A program made the translations under genes and the position numbers. The notes beneath the pieces were generated by a model, which ran no database searches, was not told the origin of the DNA, and worked only from the letters and a program-made list of their open reading frames with translations. From Stutzerimonas stutzeri (GTDB taxonomy: Bacteria; Pseudomonadota; Gammaproteobacteria; Pseudomonadales; Pseudomonadaceae): DNA of 64,000 bases. The stretch is from positions 1-64,000 of the forward strand of contig DDKB01000012.1 in the NCBI GenBank assembly GCA_002339675.1, read 5' to 3'. The number at the start of each line of letters is the position of its first letter. The stretch's first letter is position 1. Of the stretch, positions 31,577 through 41,139 are shown one piece after another.

Positions 31577-34500
31577 CTAAAGCCCCATCGAGTAAATCAT
31601 CTCGCTCTCACTAACCGCTTCGGGGGTCACCACTGCGTCCTTGAGCATCAACTTGCCGCGCAGCAGCCGATCCAGATGCACATCGAAAGAATCGAACTGC
31701 GGATGCGTTACGGCGGGCAGATGGATAAACACCTCCTTCTGCTGCCCAATCCGATAGACGCGGTCGGATGCCTGCGCCTCTTTTGCCGGGTTCCAGTGCC
31801 GCTCCAGGTGAACGACGTGATTAGCACCGACAACTGTCAAACCTACCCCTGCAGCAACAGGCGACATGATCAGCAGATTGAATCCAGGCTTCGCTTCAAA
31901 AGCTGTAATCAGCTTCTTACGAGTCATATCTTCCGCTTTGGTAGCTACCGCTTTTGTATCGCCGTTGATAACGGCAATGTCCAGGCCGTAGATCTGATCA
32001 AGCCACAGCTTCAAAACCCTCTGCAGGCGCTTGGTCATCATGAAAAGGATGACCTTTTCACCCTTTTCCCGAATTTCGTCCAGCAGCTTGAGCATCACTG
32101 CCAACTTGCCTGACTCGGACATTAACTGACGGGCATGCTCTCCATCACGGCTGTACAGCGACGTTTCGTCATCCAAGCGAGGATGCAGCGAGACAGAACG
32201 CAACTGTGTAAGCGCCGCAAGCGCCGACCCACGCATGTCATCTGCGCTTGCGCGGCGAGCACGGTATCCATCTAGTACATCGTCGTAGACCTGGAGCTGG
32301 ATGCCCCGCATAGTTGTCCCCAGCTCACGCGCGTAGCACTGGATGCCCCGATCTACTTGCTCTACGCCACTACGGATCGCTTTGCTGGGCAGGCCTTTTA
32401 GCTGGTCTTCCTTCACGCGACGCAGCATGAACGGCCCAACCGCCTTACGCAGTTGCTCACCCAGGCGAACACGGACCTCGTCGCGCTCCTCTTCACCGGC
32501 GGAGAGAATCGGCTTGATCCAAGTGTCTCGGTAGTTCTCCCAACTGCCAAACAACCCTGGCTGAGCCGTATCCATCAAGCACCAGAAGTCGCCGAGGCTG
32601 TTCTCCACAGGCGTGCCTGTGGCCAACAATTTGAAGTCTGCCTTCAGCCCCTTCGCCGCACGCGTTTGCAGTGCGTTAGGGTTCTTGATGTTCTGTGCTT
32701 CGTCGAAAATGACCATGCCCCAGTCGATCTTACACAACGAAAACTGGTAGTCACGCAGCGTCTGGTACGTTGTTAAAACCAAACGACGATCCATATCCAG
32801 TCGCTGAGCACCCGCCTCTGGCCCAATGGTTAACGCATAACGAATACTTTGGGCATCCATCATCCCGTCATCATCAGCCAGGGCAGCCAGCTGAACCGAC
32901 TCCCGCTCGGCGCCTTTGACGCGGTAGCTGTTTAAATCTCTTCCAGATTGCAGCACCACCAGATCACGGAACGGAATGCTGTGGAAAGTCTTCCCTACTT
33001 CGTCTTCCCAGTTTTCTAACAGACTAAGTGGTGCGACTACCAAGACTGGTTTTTGCGGCTTTTCGCTACGGCGCTGGGCCGCCAGGTATTCACCGATTGC
33101 GACCAGCGACATGTATGTCTTGCCCAGCCCCATATCGTCGGCAAGTAGGCTGCCTTGTAGGCGATAGAGGTCATCATGATCGTCAGATAACGCGGCGTTC
33201 ATCAGCCTGAGCATCCACTCAATACCTTCGACCTGATGCGGGAATGGCTGCCGCGCATAAGCGGACCAGTCTGGTGCTTCCAGTAAGCGAGCGTTGCTGG
33301 CTTTTGCCAGGAGTGTCGAGTTGATTTCGCCGGCATCCTTAAGAATGACGGCAACCTTCTCCTTGGGCTCGTCAAAGAGGTCTTCAGCTGCGGCCGGCGG
33401 CTCCGACAACTCGGGCTTCTCGAGCGTCTCTTTCACCCGTTCCAATTGACGCGCGACAAGCGGCGCGTCTGAAATGTCGATGACCTCACCAGCAAAACTG
33501 AGACTCGTCGCACCCTGCTCTATCGCGGACCGCAGCACCTCCTCAAAACGCTCCAACTCCTCTGGCGTCTGAACCAACTTCGGGATGATCTCTGCTGGCG
33601 CGGGGCGCTTATCCAAGGCAAACCAGTCATTCTTAGCCGTATCCAACGCGCCAAAGTCCATATGCTGCAGCTTGCCAATGCCAGCTACGCGGACCGAGAA
33701 ACCGACCTCGAGATTTACCAGTGCCGCATCCAGAAAGGCCGTAGGCGAGGCGATGAACTCGGCGACCTTATCTGGCGGGATTCGTTTGTTGGCCAGCACA
33801 TTGCGAATGCCGTCCATCTTGGCCTGATCGAGCAACACCACACGATTGTCGATTCGCAGCACACCCCCGTCAGCGCTCATGTCGAGCTGCGACCAGCGCT
33901 TCTCCAGCTGATCGGGCGTCGATCCATCCCCCAGGCTCGGGCACAGCATCAGGCTGCCGTCTGGCAGTCGGGTCGCAATAACGCCAACATTTTCCGGAAC
34001 GACAACATCAAGCCGATCGAAATGACTCAGATCGATGCGCATACCGCTTCGGGCAGCTGTCTGTAGCTCGGCCATCAAACGAAGGTTAGCCGCCTCCCCT
34101 CGCTGCGCAGGCTCGAGAGACTCATGCTTTTCCCAAGCCATCAGCCCCATCAGCTCAGCTGGCGTAAGCCAGTAACGCTCGGCACTCGTCAGACACAAAT
34201 ACGGGCCTTTGCGCGAGAAAGGTGTAAGGCCTTCAGCCACCTCAACGGCGAGCCCAACGCGGAAGCTGCTGTTACCTGTGCGCCCGCTGATGGAAGTCTG
34301 AAAGCGCCCCGTGAACCGCCGTGGCAGCCGCAGAATATCGGCCTGCTCACTGTCCATACCGGCAATATCTTCAGCGCCGATATGAAAGCCGTTGGCCGTA
34401 TGCTCTGCTATGCCCTGCTCAGAGAGCATGTTCAGGACAATCAGCTGAATTTTCTGCAGCGCGTTGCCTTTGCCTTCCTGCAACGCTTTGAACGTCTGGA

Positions 34501-34615
34501 CGGGAAGATAAAAATTGACTCCGTTGGAGTCTGCACGCGACGCAAACCCCTCCTGACTACCGACCGCCACATCACGTTCGCCAATCAACGACTTCAGGAC
34601 ATCGAAAAGTCTCAT
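31577..34615 (-). CDS. zorD: Zorya type I component ZorD, SNF2-like helicase (1012 aa)
   Basis: Cytosolic effector of Zorya; in studied systems ZorD is an ATP-driven translocase with nuclease activity acting on invading DNA. The N-terminal ~450 residues are family specific. The SNF2 ATPase follows: LLADDMGLGKTYMS (Walker A near 498), FDEAQNIKNP (DEAQ box, near 637), LLATGTPVENSLGDFW. The C-terminal helicase lobe has VGLTVVGANHVVHLERHWNPAKEAQASDRVYRIGQ (near 950). It shares a base with the zorC stop. Last gene of the zorABCD set. Confidence 0.9.
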   Translation of the reverse strand: MRLFDVLKSLIGERDVAVGSQEGFASRADSNGVNFYLPVQTFKALQEGKGNALQKIQLIVLNMLSEQGIAEHTANGFHIGAEDIAGMDSEQADILRLPRRFTGRFQTSISGRTGNSSFRVGLAVEVAEGLTPFSRKGPYLCLTSAERYWLTPAELMGLMAWEKHESLEPAQRGEAANLRLMAELQTAARSGMRIDLSHFDRLDVVVPENVGVIATRLPDGSLMLCPSLGDGSTPDQLEKRWSQLDMSADGGVLRIDNRVVLLDQAKMDGIRNVLANKRIPPDKVAEFIASPTAFLDAALVNLEVGFSVRVAGIGKLQHMDFGALDTAKNDWFALDKRPAPAEIIPKLVQTPEELERFEEVLRSAIEQGATSLSFAGEVIDISDAPLVARQLERVKETLEKPELSEPPAAAEDLFDEPKEKVAVILKDAGEINSTLLAKASNARLLEAPDWSAYARQPFPHQVEGIEWMLRLMNAALSDDHDDLYRLQGSLLADDMGLGKTYMSLVAIGEYLAAQRRSEKPQKPVLVVAPLSLLENWEDEVGKTFHSIPFRDLVVLQSGRDLNSYRVKGAERESVQLAALADDDGMMDAQSIRYALTIGPEAGAQRLDMDRRLVLTTYQTLRDYQFSLCKIDWGMVIFDEAQNIKNPNALQTRAAKGLKADFKLLATGTPVENSLGDFWCLMDTAQPGLFGSWENYRDTWIKPILSAGEEERDEVRVRLGEQLRKAVGPFMLRRVKEDQLKGLPSKAIRSGVEQVDRGIQCYARELGTTMRGIQLQVYDDVLDGYRARRASADDMRGSALAALTQLRSVSLHPRLDDETSLYSRDGEHARQLMSESGKLAVMLKLLDEIREKGEKVILFMMTKRLQRVLKLWLDQIYGLDIAVINGDTKAVATKAEDMTRKKLITAFEAKPGFNLLIMSPVAAGVGLTVVGANHVVHLERHWNPAKEAQASDRVYRIGQQKEVFIHLPAVTHPQFDSFDVHLDRLLRGKLMLKDAVVTPEAVSESEMIYSMGL

Positions 34616-36885
34616 TACTGCTTTCTCCCCTCAGCCTCGAACGCTTCCAGCTCCCGTTGCGCAGCGCCCGTCAGCTGCCATCCGTACTTGTCATCCTGCG
34701 TACAGATCCCTTTCAGTGGCCCGTATAGAGCCTGATTTACCAGCCTCGCGTCGGCTTCAAGTACATTTGCCGCATAACGAACCTTATCGCCTGGGTTGGC
34801 CGCGAAATAACGCAATACGGCCAGCGCAAACGGCTCGAGCCTAGCGACCCTCGAGCCCGAATTTGCACTTGCATTGGCATTGGTATTTGCGGCACTCGGC
34901 ACGCTCTGACTTGCATCTGATGGCTCCGACCTGGCCAGCTCGGCCACCAACTGCTCACCATGGGTCGACAGCAACCAATTCCCCTCTTTGTCCTGCTGGA
35001 CGTACTGAGAGAGGCTGCTCTCCAACATCGTTTTCACGTTCAACGCATTGCCGCCCTGATTGCTTACTGCTTCCAGCAACGCATAGAAACCGCAACGTGA
35101 ATGAGTCTCGAGATAACGCAGGGCCGCCAGCTGGAGCGAGCTGAAGGGCGGCAGCTTCGTTTGTTGCGGAACCGGGTTGTCCCGCCCCGAGGCAACGGCA
35201 CTTGATCTCACCGCACCATTTGCAGCCACTGATTCAACATCGGCTGAACGCCGTGCTGGGGTTGGCACGTCGGCGTTGCGTAACATCGGCGCCGCAGCGT
35301 GTTCAGTTCCTTGTTGAGCAGCCGTCGGCGCTCGCGCTAACGCTTTGGCCCCTTCTTTCGCCGGAGCAGGAACCACCGTGCGCTTGGCACTTACGGCAGG
35401 GATCCCGAATTTACGAAGCTGAAGGCGATAGTCCTCAGCGCTCAGAAGCTGCTCGACATCAAGAGCAATGCCATTCTCGGCTAGAAAGGTGAAGACCTTG
35501 TTCTGCCAGGCGTGTGGGGTGTGCACAAAAGCATCGTAAGGCAACCCGGGGTAGAGTTTCTTGTAAGTCCCGGGGACCGTGGTGGTCAGGTCTTGATGAC
35601 TGAAGGTATTGCGCTCATAAGTTCTGAGGGTTTCGCCAGGCGCTGCCAGGTAGACCCAGATCTTGAAACTATGTGAGCCCTCAACCAGATGGAAGTCACC
35701 GCAGTCCAGATAGATAACGGCCTTGTCATTCATCGGCCCATCCATCCGCGCGAAGCTGGTCTTAACGTCCTTACCCAGGATCCGCTTGACCGACTGTTGA
35801 GCCTTGCCGCCCAGTAGGAGGCGAGTGTTACGAATCAGCTTCAGCTTGAAGAGCCCTTCGAGGAATCGCTTGCGGGCGGGGAACATCCGCTGCATTTCCG
35901 TATTGGCTGTTTCAAGCCCGTATTGCTCAACGGCCTGCAGGAACAACCGCAAGTCCTCTTTGGATAGCCAGCCCCGTACCTTTTGAATCCGCTCTTCACC
36001 GAGCGGGCGCCACCACTCTACAAACCTTTCGTTCGTGCTAGAGATACGAGGATCGCCAGCCAAGTTAAGAATGAAGTTCTGCCAGACTTCGCCGGGTTCC
36101 TGGCCAGCACGGTCGATCAGAATCTCAAGCGCAACATGGCCGATTCGCCGTGTGCCTTCAAAGGGCGCCTTGGCCACTGTAGGCTTAAGCAACTCATCCA
36201 GCACCGGATCGGACTCGCCAAGGGGCAAGTGTCGTAACGTTTCGAGATAAAAGTGCGCCCTGCAGATATCACCATAACGGCCATCATCAAAGCCGTGCAG
36301 ACCGAGCTCCATGAGTGTCTCGCCAAGCTCACGTCCGCCTTGACGTACTCGTTCAGCGAGATAACGTGGACCATCGAGGCTTAGCAACCAATGCCCCTCA
36401 CGCTTGAGCGTAACTAACGGATCGGCTCGCGATGTCTGGATCTTCGACGGCGGTATCAGGTCAAGCTGCTGTAACAGGCTTCGCTCCAGAAGCTCGCGCA
36501 CCCCTTCCTTTTCATCCAGCCGATCGAATCGCCGGAAATACAGCTGTGCCATCTGCTGCAGCGTCATACGCGTTAGACGTGGCTGCTGGGCATCCAGCAA
36601 GGCAGCTAACAAGCGCGTATTTAGCAGGCGGCTGCCGATCACCTCGTCATTGAGCCACAGCCAGCTCAACGCCCGAGCCGTAATACGCCGCCTCAGCAGC
36701 GCCGGCAGGCCATCGAATCGACCCGAGCTGGCCATGCCACGCAGCACTGCGAGCATGCGCTCAAACGCATCATTGTTTCCGACGCTCGCCTCCATAGTGG
36801 CTGCCTTTTTTGCCAGTACAGTCCAGCGCTCGAGCATCTGAGCGCTCCAGCTGACAGCAGGAAACTCTACTGGAGGCAGCCTCAT
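34615..36885 (-). CDS. zorC: Zorya type I component ZorC, with C-terminal extension (756 aa)
   Basis: DNA-associated effector containing the EH_signature domain; the Glu/His region lies around residues 385-425 (YLDCGDFHLVEGSHSFKIWVYL..ERNTFSH). It is longer than the ~560 residues I recall for E. coli ZorC. The extra part comprises an Ala/Pro/Thr-rich linker (~510-575) and two ~65-residue segments (~578-640 and ~680-755) that both look like winged helices (FSSLQLAALRYLETHSRCG.. and LEPFALAVLRYFAANPGDK..). It overlaps zorB by 4 bp and zorD by 1 bp. Confidence 0.88.
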   Translation of the reverse strand: MRLPPVEFPAVSWSAQMLERWTVLAKKAATMEASVGNNDAFERMLAVLRGMASSGRFDGLPALLRRRITARALSWLWLNDEVIGSRLLNTRLLAALLDAQQPRLTRMTLQQMAQLYFRRFDRLDEKEGVRELLERSLLQQLDLIPPSKIQTSRADPLVTLKREGHWLLSLDGPRYLAERVRQGGRELGETLMELGLHGFDDGRYGDICRAHFYLETLRHLPLGESDPVLDELLKPTVAKAPFEGTRRIGHVALEILIDRAGQEPGEVWQNFILNLAGDPRISSTNERFVEWWRPLGEERIQKVRGWLSKEDLRLFLQAVEQYGLETANTEMQRMFPARKRFLEGLFKLKLIRNTRLLLGGKAQQSVKRILGKDVKTSFARMDGPMNDKAVIYLDCGDFHLVEGSHSFKIWVYLAAPGETLRTYERNTFSHQDLTTTVPGTYKKLYPGLPYDAFVHTPHAWQNKVFTFLAENGIALDVEQLLSAEDYRLQLRKFGIPAVSAKRTVVPAPAKEGAKALARAPTAAQQGTEHAAAPMLRNADVPTPARRSADVESVAANGAVRSSAVASGRDNPVPQQTKLPPFSSLQLAALRYLETHSRCGFYALLEAVSNQGGNALNVKTMLESSLSQYVQQDKEGNWLLSTHGEQLVAELARSEPSDASQSVPSAANTNANASANSGSRVARLEPFALAVLRYFAANPGDKVRYAANVLEADARLVNQALYGPLKGICTQDDKYGWQLTGAAQRELEAFEAEGRKQ

Positions 36886-37646
36886 GGCTTGGTCTCCCCC
36901 AGCCGCTCCTTGACTTGCTCGTACTGCGCGCTATCCGGACGACGGATGGTGAAACGAATGTCGATTCGGCGATTACGTTTGAAGTCTTCCTCCGTGACCT
37001 GATAGGCCACGGCCGGACGTGTTTCGCCATACCCGCTGACCGAGAACAGCGGTTTTCCGTCCTTGTTGTTCAGGCGCGACAACTGCTCCTCGCGCGCCAA
37101 GGCGTCCCCCCAGAACTGCCAGAGCGAAATAGCACGAAAGGTGGAAAGCCCCCAGTTGCCTTTGCCCATGAATCCCTGCAACGGGCGATTATCCGTGTGG
37201 CCCTCGATAAAAATCGTGTCCAGGAATTCCACCCGGTCATCACGCGAGATCACCTCATTGATGACCTTGCCGATCTCAAGCGCTCGCGCCTGATAGGCCG
37301 AATGGATTTCATAGGCACCGGTATCGAAGCCAAGAAGGTCGTTAGGAATACTCAGCACCGTGTGATTCTCGCTGACCTCCACCTTGATGCCGCGCCTGCG
37401 CAGTGCCTCAACTGCCTCATCGAGGATGGTGCGGCGCACTTGCTCCGCCTTTTTCAGCTCTTCGATTTCCTGTTCGAACTGGACCTGCCGCTCCTCCAGC
37501 TTCTGCTGAATGTCCATCAGCTGCAGGATCAGGATCACCGAGGCCAGAATGAAGATCACCAGCAGCGCCGACATAATGTCCGAGAAGGACATCCAGTACG
37601 GGTTTTCCTCATCGACGGCCACATCATGCGACTTGCGAAAGCGCAT
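36882..37646 (-). CDS. zorB: Zorya component ZorB, MotB/OmpA-like stator subunit (254 aa)
   Basis: One membrane helix at ~25-45 preceded by the ion-binding Asp D23 in WMSFSDIMSALLVIF, equivalent to the proton- or sodium-binding residue of MotB-like stators. A helical linker (50-75) precedes a peptidoglycan-binding OmpA domain with FIEGHTDNRPLQG and FKRNRRIDIRFTI. ZorB pairs with ZorA as a 5:2 ion-driven motor anchored to the cell wall. It begins one base overlapping the zorA stop. Confidence 0.93.
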   Translation of the reverse strand: MRFRKSHDVAVDEENPYWMSFSDIMSALLVIFILASVILILQLMDIQQKLEERQVQFEQEIEELKKAEQVRRTILDEAVEALRRRGIKVEVSENHTVLSIPNDLLGFDTGAYEIHSAYQARALEIGKVINEVISRDDRVEFLDTIFIEGHTDNRPLQGFMGKGNWGLSTFRAISLWQFWGDALAREEQLSRLNNKDGKPLFSVSGYGETRPAVAYQVTEEDFKRNRRIDIRFTIRRPDSAQYEQVKERLGETKP

Positions 37647-39991
37647 CAGCGGGCCTCCAGCTCATCCAAAATGCCGCTGACGGCCTGGACGTTGCGATGC
37701 ATCTGATCGGCATAGGCAAGCGAGACCTCGTTCCACTTGTTCATGCGGTCCTCAGTCTGCGTCCGCACTTCGGAGGCGTAGCTACGCAGCCACTCTTCAG
37801 CCTGCTTTTCAACTGCCTCCACCTGGGCACGCAGCGTCTCACCCAGCGTTGTGAACTCATGCCTTACACCGGACAGGAATTCCTGCTGAGTTTGTTTCAT
37901 GTCACCAAAGCCATTGCGTGCTTCGCTTGCGGCCTGCTCGAAGCGCTGCGCGCCCTCGAGTAGTGCTGCCTGCAGCTGCGACAGCGAACTTGCCTGGCCC
38001 TGCAGTTGTGCAGCCAACGCGGCATTCTGTGTGCTCGCAGCTTCCACGCTCTGGGTTACTGCCTCCAGGCGCTGGCCCAGCGTATCAGCGGCCTGGCGAA
38101 GGTTGGCAGAAAGCAGGCCCAACTGATTGGCGCTGCTATCCATGTGTTTGCTGCTGGTCGCAGCCGCTTCGGTAGCCTGTTGCAGGCGCGTCATCAGCTG
38201 CTGATGCTGTTCAGCCATCTGCCTGCTCTGCTGCTGGGTAACCTGAACGGCGGACGCGATGCCTGCCAGCAACTCCTGCTGCTGCGCAGCCATGTTTTCC
38301 AATTGTTCGTTAAAGCGCTGCTGGCGGCTCTGTTCACGCTGCTCCGCCTGCATGCCGTACCCGCTGACCTGCTCATTGAAACTGCCGAGCAGCTTGCTGA
38401 CCGTTTCCTCGAGATTGCGCTGTTGCGTCGCCGCGGCTTCGGCAATGGCGCCAATCTGCTGTTGGCTGGTCTGGCCCAGATTGCCAATCAGCTGCTGCTG
38501 TTGCGCCAGTGCCGCCGCTTGCTGCTCCTCGTGGCGCTGCGCCCTGGCCTGCTCACGCAGCTCGGCGGCCCCCATCTGCGTATCGAGCTGCGTGTTCAGG
38601 TTCATCATCAGCCGGGAGAACACCTTCTCCAGGTTGTTATGGCGCTCATTGCCCGCCTCGGCCATCACTCGCATCTGGTCCTGAGTGGAACTTGAGAACT
38701 TCTCCAGAAGAGCCGCCTGATTTGCACTGGACTCACTCAACAAACGCTCGAACATCGCCTGCCGCTCTTCATCGCGGCGCTGCGCAGAGCCCAACTGCCC
38801 CTGCAACTGGCTCGACAGCCCCGCCATCAGCTCGCTGAAACGCTGCTCCAGCTGTTCCTGCCGCTGATCTGCAGAGCCGGCAATGCGTTGCAATTGAGCT
38901 TCGAACTGGCTGCTCTGCTGCTGCGCCGCCTCCATCTGCCGCCCCTGTTGCTCGCTCAAATTGGTGAACAGCTGGTTTAAGCGCTCACTCATGCCGCTTA
39001 CGGCCGCGTTCACGTCAGCAGCGGCCTGTTGCATCTGGCTGCCCTGCTCCCGGCCAACCGACGTCATGCCGTCCATGAAGCTACCAACCAGGGTTTCCAG
39101 CACCTGGGTAGATTGCTGGCTGGTAGTGCTGACCAACGTCTGAATAGCGGGAGCCATGATGTTGTTCAGCGCATCGGTCAGCGCTGTCTGCATGGCCTCA
39201 TTCATACCATTGAGGGTTTCCTGCAGCCGATCGCCAATGCGCTCGTGCAATTCCTGCAGCGCTTCCTTGCTCTCCTTCCCGTATTCCGCGATGTGCACCA
39301 GCGATTGCTCGGCGGGAATGCGTGGGTAGAGAAAGTCGATATCGTGCTGCAGCCGCTGAATGTCATTCAGCGCACTACGCTCGAACATCTTCTCGATGAT
39401 GTTCAGCAGCAGGCTGAAGGCAACGCCCCACACAGATGTCATGAACGCCACAGCAGCGCCGGAGATCAGCTTGTTGATGCCGCCCTTTAGCGCCTCGATC
39501 TCGTCGGACGTACCCACCAACCCCTCAAGCCCGACGGTCAAACCAACGAAGGTACCCAACACACCGACCGCCACCAGGAAGCTGGGCGCCGCAGCCAGCA
39601 GGCGGCTAGCCGTCAGACCACTGGCCAGCGTGCGCGCATTGAAGAAATGCTCGGCATCCAGTGTGTTGAACAGCTTTTGCTGGTCGGACGACTGCACGAG
39701 ACTTTCATCGAACTCGCGCCAGAGCATGCCGACATTGGATGCCTTCAGCTCCTGCGCCTTGTGCAGCGTTTCTCTTCGGCTGGCAGCCAGGGTGTCCTTG
39801 CTCTGGCCGTCCAACAGCGAGCGCAGTGCACGCATGCGCACTTTGAAGTGCCGGAAATGCAGCATCAGGAAGAACAGCGAAAACCCGAAGATCAGTGCAG
39901 TGACCAACCAGAACCAGGCACTGATGCCGTTAGGGTTGGCGCTGAACATATGGGCGAAATCGGGGATCAGGTGTTGCAGCAAATCCATCAT
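37646..39991 (-). CDS. zorA: Zorya component ZorA, MotA/ExbB-like subunit with long tail (781 aa)
   Basis: N-terminal membrane part with segments near 26-46, 125-150 (LLAAAPSFLVAVGVLGTFVGLTVGLEGLVG) and 175-200 (GAAVAFMTSVWGVAFSLLLNII). After residue ~230 comes a ~550-residue Gln/Glu/Ala-rich coiled-coil tail, the intracellular tail needed for signalling in Zorya. ATG 39991 or 39988 is likelier than the TTG at 39997; no strong ribosome binding site is seen. It follows the NucS-like gene after 46 bp, so it may be read through from the restriction operon. Confidence 0.92.
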   Translation of the reverse strand: MMDLLQHLIPDFAHMFSANPNGISAWFWLVTALIFGFSLFFLMLHFRHFKVRMRALRSLLDGQSKDTLAASRRETLHKAQELKASNVGMLWREFDESLVQSSDQQKLFNTLDAEHFFNARTLASGLTASRLLAAAPSFLVAVGVLGTFVGLTVGLEGLVGTSDEIEALKGGINKLISGAAVAFMTSVWGVAFSLLLNIIEKMFERSALNDIQRLQHDIDFLYPRIPAEQSLVHIAEYGKESKEALQELHERIGDRLQETLNGMNEAMQTALTDALNNIMAPAIQTLVSTTSQQSTQVLETLVGSFMDGMTSVGREQGSQMQQAAADVNAAVSGMSERLNQLFTNLSEQQGRQMEAAQQQSSQFEAQLQRIAGSADQRQEQLEQRFSELMAGLSSQLQGQLGSAQRRDEERQAMFERLLSESSANQAALLEKFSSSTQDQMRVMAEAGNERHNNLEKVFSRLMMNLNTQLDTQMGAAELREQARAQRHEEQQAAALAQQQQLIGNLGQTSQQQIGAIAEAAATQQRNLEETVSKLLGSFNEQVSGYGMQAEQREQSRQQRFNEQLENMAAQQQELLAGIASAVQVTQQQSRQMAEQHQQLMTRLQQATEAAATSSKHMDSSANQLGLLSANLRQAADTLGQRLEAVTQSVEAASTQNAALAAQLQGQASSLSQLQAALLEGAQRFEQAASEARNGFGDMKQTQQEFLSGVRHEFTTLGETLRAQVEAVEKQAEEWLRSYASEVRTQTEDRMNKWNEVSLAYADQMHRNVQAVSGILDELEAR

Positions 39992-40037
39992 GACCAAAGC
40001 GTCCGTTTAAAGCAGAGGGATCAAAGCAATTCGCGAA

Positions 40038-41123
40038 TCAGGCTTTCACGCCGAAGCGTTCTTTCAATCGGTCCACCGTCCATCGCCACTTCGGGGTGGT
40101 TGGGCGGCAGATAGTGTTCTGGTTGCCGAACAGGCCGACTTCCTTGATGGCTTCGTTCAGCGGCAGGCTGAACAGCCACTCCACTGAGACGAAGTACTCA
40201 CAACGTTCCGGGTCATCGGCCAGGTCACGGTGATAATTAGCGCCGTTGAGCAGTTCCAGCGCCGGCACCTCGGTGCCTTGATAGGGAATACGAAACTCGA
40301 TGGCTGGGGTGGCATGGCCTGTAACCCGCGCAACGCCGACATAGCCGGCGCCGGGTACGTTGACCCAGATGCGGTCGCCGGGGCTGAGCACCTTCAGGCT
40401 GTTGCTGTACCAGCTGCCACCACCACCGCAGATGAAGCCGTACTGCCGCGCCTCGGGCCAGGAGCGGCTGGGGCCGTGGCCAAAGGAGCAGTAGAACTCG
40501 CCGTTCCAGGGCTCGCTGGGTGTACCGGGCTTGGCGACCGCGGTGGGTTGCGGCGTCTCGGCTGGGTCGAGTAGCCAGGCGCGGCTGATCAGTTGCTGCT
40601 CACCGAGTTGGAACACCTGAAAGCACAGCACATTGATCGCAATATCTCGCTCGCTGAGATAGCTGACGATACGCTCGCTGCTGGCATCCAGCTCTGCGGC
40701 GACGATTACGATCTGATGGCTTTGATTGAGCGACTCGATATCCAGTGTCGCCCCGAAACGCGCCTGGAAATCAGCAGCCAGATCGCCTCGCGGCTTGAAG
40801 CGCTGATAGATGGCGGCAATATCGTCCGCCTCCAGCCGCTCGACCCAGGCGGCATAGTCCAGCGCCTGTGCCACCACCTCGCGCGGGGTGCGGTCGCGTT
40901 TGAGTTCGATCAGCACCAGCGAGGCATCCGGCGCCAGCGCCAGCAGGTCGATACGCCCGCCGTAGCCGGTGCTTTCCTGCTGGCCGATCAGCAGCCAGTC
41001 CTCGGACAGCAGCGCCGGCGCTGCGACTATCATGTTTTCCAACAGCTGCTCGCTGACCAACCGCGCCGCCTTGAGGGCTACGGGCTGCGCGCCGACAGTC
41101 CAGACTTGTGTGCGAATAGGCAT
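40038..41123 (-). CDS. NucS/DUF91-like nuclease fused to PUA/EVE-like domain (361 aa)
   Basis: N-terminal PD-(D/E)xK core: GYGGRIDLLALAPDASLVLIELKRD with D59, E73 and K75 as the expected metal and catalytic residues, followed by EVVAQALDYAAWV. A second region (~205-361) contains YGFICGGGGSWYS, LSPGDRIWVNVPGAGYVGVARVTG, resembling PUA-superfamily (EVE/YTH-like) base-reading modules. A modification-dependent or mismatch-type nuclease is suggested by this pairing, but not proven. It lies 16 bp after hsdS and 46 bp before zorA, all minus strand. Confidence 0.8.
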   Translation of the reverse strand: MPIRTQVWTVGAQPVALKAARLVSEQLLENMIVAAPALLSEDWLLIGQQESTGYGGRIDLLALAPDASLVLIELKRDRTPREVVAQALDYAAWVERLEADDIAAIYQRFKPRGDLAADFQARFGATLDIESLNQSHQIVIVAAELDASSERIVSYLSERDIAINVLCFQVFQLGEQQLISRAWLLDPAETPQPTAVAKPGTPSEPWNGEFYCSFGHGPSRSWPEARQYGFICGGGGSWYSNSLKVLSPGDRIWVNVPGAGYVGVARVTGHATPAIEFRIPYQGTEVPALELLNGANYHRDLADDPERCEYFVSVEWLFSLPLNEAIKEVGLFGNQNTICRPTTPKWRWTVDRLKERFGVKA

Positions 41124-41139
41124 CCTTGCACCCCTTGTT

